This document shows, one piece after another, positions 11,301 through 22,362 of a DNA stretch of 64,000 nucleotides. Where the stretch lies: NCBI GenBank assembly GCA_930367215.1, contig OV884060.1, forward strand, positions 212,105,253 to 212,169,252, in the 5' to 3' direction. A program made the translations under genes and the position numbers. Position 1 is the first letter of the stretch, and each line of letters starts with the position of its first letter. The notes below the pieces were generated by a model. The model was not told where the DNA came from, did not search any database, and saw nothing but the letters and a program-made list of their open reading frames with translations. The stretch comes from Pollenia angustigena (lineage: Eukaryota > Arthropoda > Insecta > Diptera > Polleniidae).

Positions 11301-12637
11301 TCAGAGGGCTTGCCGTTTAACACTCGCAGCCATCGACGACTGCTGACGTCATTAGTCAAACATCAATCCTTAAACCAAATTGTATTCAACCTTTGGTAGA
11401 TCGAAATTTGCTTTGAATGATTATCTATTTTAATTTATTTTAACATGTTATTCCTTTACTTCTGTTTTTCCGTACTTTTTGTCAAGAATTCTTCTTGAAG
11501 TTCAAAGTACATATTTTTGTTTTTTCATTTTGTTTTTTCAGTTCAGTTGTTCTGAAAAGGTCAACAAGAAAAAGAAAGACAAAAAAATGAAAAAACAAAA
11601 ATATGTACTTTGAACTTCAAGAAGAATTCTTGACAAAAAGTACGGAAAAACAGAAGTAAAGGAATAACATGTTAAAATAAATTAAAATAGATAATCATTC
11701 AAAGCAAATTTCGATCTACCAAAGGTTGAATACAATTTGGTTTAAGGATTGATGTTTGACTAATGACGTCAGCAGTCGTCGATGGCTGCGAGTGTTAAAC
11801 GGCAAGCCCTCTGAGGAGATTGAGTGGTTGCAATCGAAACATGTCAGGGTAACCTGTCCGTAAACACCTGGGTTCGAGCCCAGATTGAGTCAAGAATGAA
11901 AAATTATCAATAAATTTTAATTAATTTTCATGTTGTAAAAATTCCTTTCTTCATAAAAATAATTTAATGAAAATTAAATTTAATGAACTTAAGCCTAATT
12001 AAAAATATTAAAAATTTGGATTAAAAACCATAAATAGTTCAATAAAATAACCACAATACTAATAATTGTTAAAGCTAAGGCACGAGCTCTATGTTTGCAT
12101 TTGTCCTTCAAGTTGTTCTAAAAAGGTCAACAAGAAAAAGAAAGACAAAAAAAAAATGAAAAAACAAAAATATGTACTTTGAACTTCAAGAAGAATTCTT
12201 GACAAAAAGTACGGAAAAACAGAAGTAAAGGAATAACATGTTAAAATAAATTAAAATAGATAATCATTCAAAGCAAATTTCGATCTACCAAAGGTTGAAT
12301 ACAATTTGGTTTAAGGATTGATGTTTGACTAATGACGTCAGCAGTCGTCGATGGCTGCGAGTGTTAAACGGCAAGCCCTCTGAGGAGATTGAGTGGTTGC
12401 AATCGAAACATGTCAGGGTAACCTGTCCGTAAACACCTGGGTTCGAGCCCAGATTGAGTCAAGAATGAAAAATTATCAATAAATTTTAATTAATTTTCAT
12501 GTTGTAAAAATTCTTTCTTCATAAAAATAATTTAATGAAAATTAAATTTAATGAACTTAAGCCTAATTAAAAATATTAAAAATTTGGATTGAAAACCATA
12601 AATAGTTCAATAAAATAACCACAATACTAATAATTTA
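8301..12637. repeat. 567-bp tandem array with an internal inversion
   Basis: Unit starts, marked by ATTTAATTTTCATTAAATT, fall at 8301, 8868, 9435, 10002, 10569 and 11136: a constant 567-bp period with almost no substitutions. At about 11531-11545 the array flips. From 11545 to 12637 nearly two more units run in the reverse direction (566-bp spacing, 11545 to 12111). The last unit stops abruptly at CTAATAATT. Each unit carries a GC-richer tRNA-like core in otherwise AT-rich DNA. High identity suggests recent amplification or homogenisation. Confidence 0.95.
8388..8510 (-). ncRNA. tRNA-like (Pol III promoter-like) segment, representative copy
   Basis: Read on the minus strand, the segment has GCAGTCGTCGATGGC, CGAGTGTTAAACGGC, CCCTCTGAGGAG, then a stem GATTG-AGTGGTTG-CAATC, and finally CTGGGTTCGAGCCCAG. 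AGTGG resembles an A box. GGTTCGAGCCC fits the B box GGTTCGANNCC. Several blocks resemble tRNA-Ser (acceptor GCAGTCG, D-arm CGAGTGGTTAA, variable arm CCCTCTGGGAG), but the order and spacing are not those of a functional tRNA and the T loop is one base short. The same segment recurs at 8955-9077, 9522-9644, 10089-10211, 10656-10778 and 11223-11345 (minus), and at 11772-11893 and 12341-12461 (plus). It is best read as a tRNA-derived SINE head trapped in a satellite. Confidence 0.6.
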
Positions 12638-13265
12638 AAAAAAGTTTAAGTCACGAAGTTTTGTTTAGCTAAAGTTTAAAACCCCGGTGTGGTCCCACGT
12701 AGGGTGTCTCGAGTATGGTCAATATTGAATTTTGAATTTTGCAATTCCGTCTCTCACACATCTATGTAATCATTAATTTAAATACATATGTATGTATATG
12801 TTAAGTCACTTTGGGGTAAGTTTCCTTTTTTAAAGAGAGTGTGGTATTGAAACTGAAACACATCGGCCCTTCACAAATCTTTTCCCAAAATAAGACTTTT
12901 TCCATAAAAAAGGCGACACGAAATGAGCAAAGAAATAAAATTTGACTTGGATTCTTACCACCGGATTAGAGGCTTGGCCACGATAGCGGCAACACGGAAT
13001 TTGATGAAACAATACATTTGGCCTGAATACTTCTTATATCTTAAAAAAAAAATTGGGTTCTCGTCCAAGTAAGTCCGGGTTAAAGATCTGTTTTAAATTA
13101 CAAAGTGAACTGAAAGAGAATCTCGACTTTTAAGATGTAAATATTAAAAACTTAAATGGAGTAAAAATTTTGCTAACATCGAAAATGCTCCGCTTTTAAG
13201 GCTCATAGAGGCGCCCTCTTTTAAAATTTGTACTAAAATTTAAATAAAAAGCCGCAAGAAAACAT
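12638..13265. other. intronic DNA, nothing recognised
   Basis: Starts with a short GC-richer patch (CCCCGGTGTGGTCCCACG) right after the array edge. The rest is AT-rich without repeats or coding frames I can support. Confidence 0.4.
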
Positions 13266-13269
13266 CAAA

Positions 13270-13930
13270 AATAAAGTTTCGCTTAAAAATTTATTATTCG
13301 CATTAATTTCGAACGAAAGGGATGAAAATCTGTGATCGCTTTTTTGCATAAAAACCAAACATCGCATTTATTTCGTTAACCAGTGCTGCTAGATCAAAAA
13401 GAATACAAATCTGTGATTTCTTAAATATTTTTCAAAAAACGATGTTTCATAAGAAAAATCAGTTTTTTTTACATGAAAACATAAAATTGCACTTGTTTCG
13501 TGTAAAAGAGGTCACAGAGCGAAAAGAATAAAAATTTGTGAAACCTTGAATAATTTGCGATAGTTCGATTTTTCTTTAGAAAGATATTTTTTTCGATATG
13601 AAAACATTTATCTCGCAAACAAGCGAAGCGAAAAGAATGAAAATCGATTTTTTTTTTATTTGAAAACATAAAATCGCATTTCGCATTATTTCGCAAGCCA
13701 GTGATCCAAGAGCGAAAATAAGGAAAATCTGTTATGTCTTGAATATAGTTCAAAATACGATTTTCCTTAATAAAAATCGATTTTTTTATATGAAAACATA
13801 AAACAGCAGTCGTTTCGTAAACAAGAGGTAATAGAGCGAAAAGATAAAAATCTGTAAGCCAAATTGGTTTTTTTTTTATATTTCTTGGGCGAAAGGGATG
13901 TAAATCAGTGGTAACTACTAAAAAAAATCA
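13270..13930. repeat. degenerate tandem repeat of about 130 bp
   Basis: About four to five copies of a unit contain ATGAAAACATAAAA (near 13473, 13660 and 13791; diverged near 13600), GAGCGAAAAGA and AAATCTGTGA. Copies are well diverged, so this is an old array. Confidence 0.7.
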
Positions 13931-14147
13931 CAAATAAATTGATTTATATGCCAATTAGTTTTCAAGTTATTTAGAATACAAATTTGGAATTGTTGCGGTT
14001 TGATCGTAGTAAACTTCTTTTGATATGAGCCTAATGGAAATGTTGCGTTTTTTAATGAACTTTGTTTGCAAATTTTTTTTTTTTAATAAACATTATTGTA
14101 ATATTACCTTTTTGTATTGAACTTAATAGTTTTTTATAGAAAGGAGC

Positions 14148-14805
14148 TGACCTGACAGACGTTGTTTGCCATAATACTTATTTCTTTCAGATGTTACAGT
14201 TAAGAAGATATGGAGTGGGGAAGCTTTTACCCCTCTTGCCCTATTTCACGCCCTATTCCATATTTTCTTTCAGATGCTACAGTGTTTGCATATAAAATTT
14301 TAAGAAAACCGGTTGATTAGTTAAGAAGATATAGGGAGGGGAACTTTTAACCCTCATGTCCTATTTCCTTTCAGATGCTATAGTGTCTGGATGCCAAATT
14401 TTAAAAAAACCGGCTGATTAGTAAAGAAGATATAGAGAGGGGAAGCTTTTACTCCTCTTGCCCTTTTTCACGCCCTATTTCCTTTCAGATGTTCAAGTTT
14501 CTGCATGCAAGATTTTAAGAAAACCGATTGATTAGTTAAGAAGATATAGGAAGGGGGCTTTTACTCCACTTGCCCTATTTTATGCTTTATTCCTTTTTTT
14601 CTTCCACATGTTACACTATTTGCCTGCCATATTTCATGAAAATTGGTTGATTAGTTTAAAAGATATAGAACGGGAACTTTTACCCCTTTCGCCTTATTTT
14701 ACGCTCTCTAGCGATATGATATACTTTACGACCTATTCTCATACCTTGCAAATGTACATACAAAATTTCATAAAAATCAGCCAAAGCGAAAAGTTGCACA
14801 CATTT
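14148..14805 (+). repeat. GCTGACC-headed element with a minisatellite of about 120 bp
   Basis: The head AGCTGACCTGACAGACGTTG matches the heads at 38169 and 47001. The body is about five copies of a unit containing CTTTCAGATG, AAAACCGGTTGATTAG, AAGATATAG and a CTTTTACCCCTC-like block. The unit is unlike the one following the same head at 38169 and 47001. Confidence 0.75.
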
Positions 14806-14865
14806 TCGTTTTTTGTTCACCAGTTTTTGTTTTAGAGTCTAAACTTTAGACTGCAGTTTTTTAAA

Positions 14866-15849
14866 CTACAAATTCTTGCGTTTTGCGTTTGTAATTTTGT
14901 TGTTGCTTTCTAGATTAAATTTTATATATTAAACGCTGCATATCTTGTGGCGTTAAACATTTTAAAACGCAATATGAATTTCTGTAGAGAGCAACAACAA
15001 ACTTATGAAATATTTTTTACTTTGTTTGGCATTAAACAGTTGAATTATTGACCTGTTATTGTTATGGACCTCCTCAATTGTACATTAATAAGTCTTTTCT
15101 ATTTGTTTCTTAGAAAACGAGTGGCTAGTAACACTGTGCAAGATTTCTACAAAAAAAAAGTCTACACATAATTTTCCTACAATCTGTTTTTATATTTTCC
15201 AATTTTTCTTTAGATTTACATTCTTGGAGTTTTATAACGAACTTTACTAATCCTATTATATTTATTTTTAGGAAGCTCAAATTTCTACAAAGTTGATCAC
15301 AAAAGATGAGTAACACAATGTTACAATGAAAAACTTTGCAATACTTAACGCATTACACAATCTGGCTTAATCGCATTTTTTTTCCAGTTATTGGTCGAAA
15401 ATTATCATGGCATGGGTTTTGTTTTATGTCTTAACATTATTGATTATTTACAGTAAAGGATTTAAGTGACTTAAAAAAAAAATTAAAAAATTAAATTCTT
15501 ATGTAAAAGTTTATGTACATATTTAGTTAAGCACTAAAAATAGATTTTAAAATAATAAGTGCAAACAATTTAACACATTGAGTGCCAGTGCAGTGATTTT
15601 TACAAATGCATGCATGTCATGCAGTGCACGTAAATAATTATTTACTCAATATGGCTTAAATTAAGAAAATTTTGCATGATTCTCGTGTATGTGTGGCTTG
15701 GTTAAAGCAAAATCCCAGTAAAAAATTTTAAGGTTTTGGGAAGCAGGAATAGTACAAGAGCGCTGATATATGCGCTGGCTATTACATACTACTTAGAAGC
15801 AACAGGGAAGCGAAAACCATTGAAGTCAATTTTTAATATAAGTAAATGA
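14866..15849. other. AT-rich intronic DNA
   Basis: The left edge continues from a fragment (14785-14865) resembling the right end of the ACTGCAG MITE found at 21516 and 24786. Nothing else was recognised. Confidence 0.4.
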
Positions 15850-16490
15850 AAATTATTTAATAGCTTCGCATAATCCCTTATAAGTAAGCAGGTTGTAAGG
15901 GAGTAGTTGAAATGATTATTTAAAAGAAAAAATTTACGACCAAAGTTCAAAGTGCTTCTGTTAATCCCTTACATGGAAGCACGTTGTATTGCAATGATTT
16001 CAAAATGTGTTAACGATTATTCCCGACATGTAATCGAGAACAAGAGATGCTTAAAATTACTTTTTTTTATTACGCAATCAGTCAGCAAATTGTTTTTGAG
16101 CAGAGAGGACGCAAGCAAATTTTTGTGTGGTCAATTACTAGATTTGTTGTTGTTTTCTTTTTAATTTGCGTACAGTTTCGTTCTTTTTTAAAAATAACAT
16201 ATTAACTGTGTTGTGTGTTTGTTTTGCTTTTTGTTCTTTTGCATAAGTTTTTGTGTTGCGCTTCTTGTATACAGTATAGAAGCAATTAATCAAAGGTATG
16301 AAAGCTGCGGTTTTTGGAAGCTATTCCTTCACGGAATAATGTAAGCCATGAAAAACGCAGTGATTTTACAAAAAAGTAGTGCTTCCAAGTGGGAATTCGC
16401 CATATAAAAATCATGCCTCTTGTAAGCAGGTTTGTAAGGGGGAATTGTGCTTCTCTCCCTTACAAACCTCCCTTTACTGGGATGTTTCTT
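15850..16490. repeat. dispersed repeat related to 3290-3540
   Basis: Contains several CCCTTACA and TTGTAAGGG blocks in both orientations, and AAGTGGGAATTCGCCATAT, which is the reverse-complement relative of a block at 3350-3370. No coding function. Confidence 0.5.
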
Positions 16491-17470
16491 TATTTTAGAA
16501 AATTCTATTATTGGACTTTGAATTTTCTTGTTTTAAGAAACGAAATTGATTACTTTAGAAAATAAACTTCTTTCGATGTGCCATATCAAGAAAAAAAGTA
16601 CTACATAGAAACCCGTTATAACAAAGTAGGCGGCAGAATCAGCGTTGCCAGAAGATTTGGAAGGAAAATCTTCTTTTGGCGAAAAAAAAAAATCTTATTT
16701 TGAAGAGAAAAATCTTGAAATTTTTTATAACAAGTGCAAAAAGGTAAAAATTATTAATTTTTTAAAAGAAAATTCTTTTTATTATGGAAACTACATATTT
16801 ATATTAAAATACGTAATTGCGGTATTTAACAAAATAACATTGTAGGTTTAAAATTGTGTTTTAGTTATATTTTCCAAAAAAATACATTTTAAATGCACTT
16901 AATTTCTAATAAGAAATTAAGAACGTAAAAAAGTCCATCTATATAAAGAAGTTTAATCGAAAGTAATTAAATTCTTATATTAGCGATGTATAAATTTTGG
17001 GCAAAAAAATTTTGTTTCGGGAGCTATGAAGCTCCATACATCATATGAAATCTTGAGGGTTCTCAATTTAATATTATATTTTTTGATACCGTTCTTATAT
17101 CAAAGGCATTTTGAGAAAATTGCATTTGAAAAAAGCTCACTGAAAACTATGGATGTTCCTCAATATATTCTTAATGAGTTTTTATTAAAATAATGTTGGT
17201 ACAAGTTTAAACAGATATTCTTAAGCACTTACATATGTATGTACACTTATAAAATTAATACAGTAACTGATTGTAGGTTATTAAATTCGTTTTCCGTACT
17301 GTTAAAATTTAATGAAAATATAGTTATTTTACTACTAATTTTATTTTTTAACATTTATGTTTGTTATTTGAAAAACAAACTACCAAAAAAAAAAATGTTT
17401 TTCCGTATATATTTTGTTATGTAGTTGGATTTTTGTCGGTAAAAATATATTTTTTAAAAGTAAAAACTAT
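16491..17470. other. AT-rich intronic DNA, nothing recognised
   Basis: No repeat partner in the window and no frame with protein-like composition. The lysine-rich open frame at 16645-16845 reflects A-rich sequence. Confidence 0.4.
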
Positions 17471-18009
17471 TCAATTCTCCCATTCAAAAGAGAGATAAAG
17501 CCTTTTATTTTTTTTTTTTTTTTTCATTCGAATGGGAGACAAAGCCATCATGGCCTTAGGACACATTAGTAATATTAGGAAATGGCTGTATCGCTCATTT
17601 CAGTTTTGAAGAACTTTTCCATTTTACATTAATTAATAGTTTTCTTATTTTTATAATTAAGAGGTAATGATTTTCCCTTTTACTAAAGTTAAGTATTGAA
17701 ATCTGGCTTCGCATACTAAAGTTTTCCTGCTTGGCGGCCTGCGGCCGCGCTTAGGGGTTTTTTCCTATAGTAGGACGCGGCAGGTGGCTTCGCTGAATGA
17801 GTTTTTCTGCGTGCGTCACAAGAATAAAAAAATGTTTTTCAATGATAACTAAGGATTTTTCCTTTTACAGGATGTTTACATCATACGTAACAATATTCTG
17901 GAAAAATATGGCTTTGCCTCTCATTTGGGAAAAAAAATATGGCTATATCTCTCACTTCGCAAAATTGAGCAATAAAGCCATCATGGCCTTACCTCCCATG
18001 GTAAAAAAG
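17471..18009. repeat. degenerate repeats around CATCATGGCCTTA
   Basis: AAGCCATCATGGCCTTA occurs near 17541 and again near 17981, each with CTCCCAT- or ATGGGAG-type blocks. A GC-rich palindrome, CGGCCTGCGGCCGCG, lies near 17733. Confidence 0.5.
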
Positions 18010-18337
18010 CACCCCCCCTATTTTGAATTGATTGGGTGTTTTGAATACTTTTTGGGGATTTATTTCATTTCAGGAAATGGGGACTTATTTCCAATGAAAT
18101 AACTTTTTGGGGATTTATTTCATTTCAGGAAATGGGGACTTATTTCCAATGAAATAACTCCCCAATTTTTGGGAATTTATTTCATTTTGATTTGGGGAGT
18201 TATTTCATTTCGTTGGGGTTTCATTTCGTTTTAAAATTGGGGGTTTATTTCATATGAAATAAGACCCCAAAAATTGGGGAATTATTTCATAATTTTGTTG
18301 GGGACTTATTTCGTGGGGGGCTATTTCATGCCGCCCT
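18010..18337. repeat. G-run / TTATTTCAT element, copy 1
   Basis: Repeated GGGGNNTTATTTCATTT blocks appear in both orientations. Two near-identical 50-bp copies of the GGGGATTTATTTCATTTCAG block start near 18052 and 18104. The right end, TATTTCATGCCGCC, is the reverse complement of the left end of the related element at 19605. Confidence 0.65.
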
Positions 18338-18354
18338 GTTTATTATCAAAAAGT

Positions 18355-18650
18355 AATTTAAATTTTTGGGAATACAAAATTTTAATTTCAAAAGATTTTG
18401 CTATTCGTGCTTAATTCCCAGTTTTTATTCTTGACAAAAACACTTGAAATTTATTGTTGATGGGATAAGCTATTCCTATGCATTTCACTGGTTGCTTAGG
18501 CCAGATCATCAGGAAACTTCATCCATAAAGATTTTAGAAAAACTAAAGATATTAAACCAAATAAAACTGTTAAACGTATAAGAATTATAGCAACAGTTCT
18601 ACTTGTAATAATATCAAACAAAACACATCAACAATAAACAACATCAATTA
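18355..18650 (+). repeat. dispersed repeat of about 300 bp, copy 1
   Basis: Contains CCAGATCATCAGGAAACTTC and ATCCATAAAGATTTTAG. The reverse complement of nearly the whole unit lies at 46085-46395. No coding capacity was recognised. Confidence 0.75.
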
Positions 18651-19220
18651 TAAATACTATTTATTCAACACAACAATTAAACGCAAGAATTTTACGTCGT
18701 TTTTTACTTAGATTTTTGTAATAAAAGAATTGTATGGCAAATATTTGTATAATAGATTAAACAGAATTTTATAACAAACATTATACAAAATGGATTTAAA
18801 GTGTATTTGAAAGAACTCCCAAATTCTTGCGTTTTACGTTTTCGATTTCCAGCACACCCCTATTAGTTTAAAAAATTATTTAATTTTATAAAATTTTCAC
18901 TTGTCACACGTTATATTTAAAGTTGGCAAATCGATATTTTAAGTTGGCAACTTTATAGCAAACTCAACTAAAAACAGTTGGGTATTACAATACCTAAAAT
19001 GAGTTTGGTTGTGCAAAGGTTGGGTTGACTCCAACACGACTAAACTGAGTTGAGTGGAGAAGCGCAATAGGGTTTAACAAATATATATCGTTTATTCTGG
19101 AAAACCTACAATCTTTTGCAAAACTGAGATAAAAAAAATGTTTAATAAAAAGTAGAGAATAACGGCACATTTATATTGCTGTTAATTTGCAGCATTAAAA
19201 GTTATTCAACAAGTCGTCAG
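18651..19220. other. AT-rich DNA with an ACTCAACT-rich patch
   Basis: ACTCAACTAAAAACAGTTG near 18961 and ACTGAGTTGAGTGG near 19044 recall the hairpin at 47832-47928 and may be an older relative of it. Confidence 0.4.
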
Positions 19221-19367
19221 CTCATTAGACCTCTTTCACACTCGGCAAGTTACTTGCACAACTCTTGGTTTGTAGACGTCAGCGGTAAGGTCAGGGTAAG
19301 GAAAACAAAATTTGTACAGACTTTGTTGTTGTCGGCAAGTTGCTTGCCGAGTGTGAAAGGGGTCTTA
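19221..19367. repeat. short palindromic MITE
   Basis: GACCTCTTTCACACTCGGCA pairs with TGCCGAGTGTGAAAGGGGTC at the other end, with an added inner pair AAGTTACTTGC and GCAAGTTGCTT. About 80 bp separates the arms. Confidence 0.75.
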
Positions 19368-19479
19368 TTGGTTTTTCGCTTATACCAAAAAGTCGTATTG
19401 GAGAAAAACGAAAGTGAAGGTTTACATGAAGATTTCTGAAAATTTACTCGATATCCTTTTATAGTATTTTATGGAAAGC

Positions 19480-20950
19480 AGGGCTGTCAGATGTGGCGAT
19501 TTCTCGCCAAACGTGGCGATTTCAAAACGCGTTTGGCGATGGGGTTTTCCATTTGATGACTGGCGACTTTTTTTTTGCGAAGTTTGTTATAACTGGCTAT
19601 TTTTGCCGGCGGCATGAAATAACCCCCAAATATAATGAAATAACCCCCCAAAGCATGGGGCCTTATTTCATATGCAATAAAGCCCCAATTTTGAAAATGA
19701 AATTAGCTCCCATCGAAATGAAATAACGCCCCAAACATAAATGAAATAATCCCCTAATTTTTGGGGGCTTATTTCATAGGAAATAAAACCCCAATATCTG
19801 AAATGAAATAAGCGCCCAATAAACATATGTAATACAATTAATTTTACAGTTTTGCTTTAAAAATCACGCGATAGATATCATGGTATGATATACCAAACAC
19901 AACTTCGCCAACCAAGGCTTTTCTGCATAGACGGCCTTCGGTCTGGCGCAATGACTTTTTCCTCTATGGTATAACAAACACCGGCTTCGCTTCTAAGGCT
20001 TCTCTGCATAGTACCAGGATTTTCTCCTCTATAGTATACAAATACCGACTCGACCCGGCTACGCAGAGAAGCTGGTGTTTGGTATACCATATAGAAGAAA
20101 ACCATTGCGACCGGCCGAAGGCCGGTTATGCAGGGCGGTTTTTTTTATCGAAGCCGATGTTCTGTATACCAAAGTGGATAAATCCTTGCGCCCAAAAACG
20201 TTATCATTATAAATATGAAAATGAAATAGTCCCCCAAAAAAATATATTGGGGCTTTAATTCATAATGATTTTTTGGGGGATAATTTCATATGAAATAATA
20301 CCCCAATTCAAAAAATTTAATAACACCCCAAACAAAATGAAATAACCCCCCAAAAATCGTTTTTGTTGTTCTCTGTACAAACTTTTGTGGGGTTATTTCA
20401 TTATTTTTTTGGGGGGTTATATTATGGAAGGTTATTTCATGTTGCCATTTTTACCATTTATAATATTTCAGCGATTTTTTTTTAACTGTTTGTCTTTTAT
20501 GTTATCATTACTAATTTTAAAAGAAATCTGTCACCTTTTTTTTACATGATTTTTGTTTTGTTGTCATTTTAAGTGAACTTTTTATTCAGCAGCTTTCGAA
20601 GAAAAAGATAGAAAAAAACACAATATTTTCTGTCTCGTGACGCCTCTCTGGAAATGGGTGAGGCTGAAGTGTACGATCTTATAGACTTGTGAACTTAATT
20701 TAAGTTTTTTTAACTGAATATATGATCTCGATTTTATGTTTTTAAAAAAAAAATAACAGAAACTAAACAAAATTTACTTTCGGCGACTTTTTGTATTTTC
20801 TCTTAGTTTTTGGCGATTTTGGACTGTTATATTATACTATCTTTTTTATGCAAAATTTAATATTTAAAACAAAAAGAAAAAAATTTTACGAAACCTGAAC
20901 AAAATTGACGTTTGGCGATTTCTGACATATGGTTTGGCGATGCAGCTTAA
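19480..20950. repeat. TGGCGATTT-rich host repeat split by a G-run element
   Basis: TGTGGCGATTTCTCGCC at the left and TTTGGCGATTTCTGAC with TTTGGCGATGCAG at the right belong to one older repeat that brackets 19605-20446. Between 20450 and 20770 I see only AT-rich DNA. Confidence 0.45.
19605..20446. mobile_element. G-run / ATGAAATAA element, copy 2
   Basis: Left end GCCGGCGGCATGAAATAACC; right end GGTTATTTCATGTTGCC. Both subterminal regions are built from ATGAAATAACCCCC-type units in both orientations. The middle (19875-20160) is different: palindromic GGTATGATATACC, GGCCTTCGGTCTGG, GGCCGAAGGCCGG, and repeated CTATGGTATA-like blocks. Non-autonomous; superfamily unknown. Confidence 0.65.
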
Positions 20951-21315
20951 AAAGTTCAGACAACAAGGATAGAAAGTTAAAACTATTGTTTTGTGCCGCA
21001 TGCGTAACTTTTCCTAATTTATTTCTAAACAGTAGCTTTTTGTGCTGCAAACGTATGCGTACTGCTGTGTATGGAGTTGTTGACATTTTATTTTGCTATT
21101 TCTTTAACTACTTTTTTATGGCAATGAGGCAAAGCAAGTTTGAAATTTATTTTGTACATTTTTGTATGAGGAATTTGCAGCATTCTTCAAAATAGTTGAT
21201 ATGCAGCAAAATAAATGCTTAATATATCAGAAACCATTAAAAAATTTCGTGAATCACGTTTTGGATTCCTTACCCATTTTTTTTAATAATGGTCGGTAGG
21301 TCAAACCAATAATAA
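20951..21315. other. intronic DNA, nothing recognised
   Basis: The frame around 20929-21195 has mixed hydrophobic composition but no motif I know. It is not supported as a gene. Confidence 0.35.
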
Positions 21316-21470
21316 GCTGACGAAGTGTCAAAATATGCTTAAAAAAGTTCGAATATGCGCTATAAACTTGAAAAATCTCGCAAAAATGCTCTTTTAACTA
21401 AAATATGCAAAAAAACATGTTGCAAAGGTTAAAATATGTAAAAATATGCACTAAAAAAAATGCCAACATT
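21316..21470 (-). repeat. fragment of the ATATGC hAT-type MITE family
   Basis: AATATGCGCTATAAAC, CTCTTTTAACTAAA and AAAATATGCACTA match, in reverse orientation, the left half of the complete element at 53780-54570. Confidence 0.65.
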
Positions 21471-21515
21471 CATAAAAAAAACACAAAAAATAAAGAAATG
21501 GGGGATAGTTTCATT

Positions 21516-21732
21516 CAGCGTTTTAAAAAACTGCAGTTAAAGTGGAAAAACTGACATTTCTTCCATTTCTTCATTTGGCTTTGGCAAAAAAAAAAAAAAA
21601 ACTGATGCTTTTACTTCTTATTCATTAAATGTAAACAACCGTTGTCAAACCAAATCAAAAAGCGAAAAGTTGAACTCAAATTTTCGGTTTTTGCTCGACA
21701 GTTTTTGGTTTCGACTGCAGTTTTTTAAACCC
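21516..21732. mobile_element. ACTGCAG MITE, copy 1
   Basis: Left end CAGCGTTTTAAAAAACTGCA; right end CGACTGCAGTTTTTTAAAC. Inner sequence is shared with copy 2 at 24786-24981, including TCATTAAATGTAAACA and TTTTCGGTTTTTG. About 217 bp, no coding capacity. Confidence 0.8.
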
Positions 21733-22151
21733 TATCGTATCGAATAAACTATCGAATATTTTTGCATACGATAGACACTGACGTATCGATTGAAAACTTG
21801 ATAAATGTAATGTCGAGTAACTAAATATCGACTGCTATTATTTCAAATTCAATACATTTCATTCGATATCGAGTTTCATGATACCAAAATAAATAATTTC
21901 GATCAATTTTGATCGATATCGTATGCGGTTTAATTGCATATGTACGGTTTTCCTGGTGATAGATTTTATACTTATCGTTCAACAAATATCCTGCCTCTAA
22001 TTTTACCCATAAATCCGTTGTTGAAGTTGTTTACTTCTGTATATCTGGGGAACGGCAAGAGCCAAACCTTCCAAATTAGGTACAATACACCTAAAGAACA
22101 GTATTTTTATAGCTTTCTATTGTTATCACACCATGGTGAAGGATATATAAG
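21733..22151. other. probable body of a hairpin-tailed repeat
   Basis: Includes a GATCGATATCG palindrome-rich patch near 21901-21925. The sequence down to 22186 leads into the hairpin tail annotated next, so part of it is probably the same element. Confidence 0.35.
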
Positions 22152-22186
22152 ATTCGGCACAGCCGAATGTAGCACTCTAACTGGTT
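22152..22186 (+). repeat. hairpin-tail 3' terminus (Helentron/DINE-1-like), copy 1
   Basis: Stem TTCGGC-ACA-GCCGAA is followed by TGTAGCACTCTAACTGG. The same layout (stem, then a TATA[GC]-type stretch and ACTT[GC]) appears at 35865-35902 and 48112-48147. I associate such tails with Helitron-like dispersed repeats of higher flies. The assignment is inferred. Confidence 0.5.
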
Positions 22187-22362
22187 CCTTTTTTAATTTC
22201 TAAATAAATAGTTAAACAAGGAGTCGAAAGCCTATGCTGCTAGTCCTTTCTTCTTTTCACATATTAAAGTTATAATAATTTCATTGTGAAATTAAATTAT
22301 TTATTTATTAATTTATTAATTAAATAATTAAATTATTATATATTTAATATAATAACAAAACC

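Noticed and set aside
8301..12637. CRISPR-like periodic structure
   Set aside because: The period is 567 bp with full-length identical units and no unique spacers; the window is eukaryotic.
19605..20446. P-element relationship suggested by CATGAAATAAC
   Set aside because: The P-element end also has ATGAAATAAC-like letters, but no further terminal match, no transposase and no 8-bp duplication was seen.
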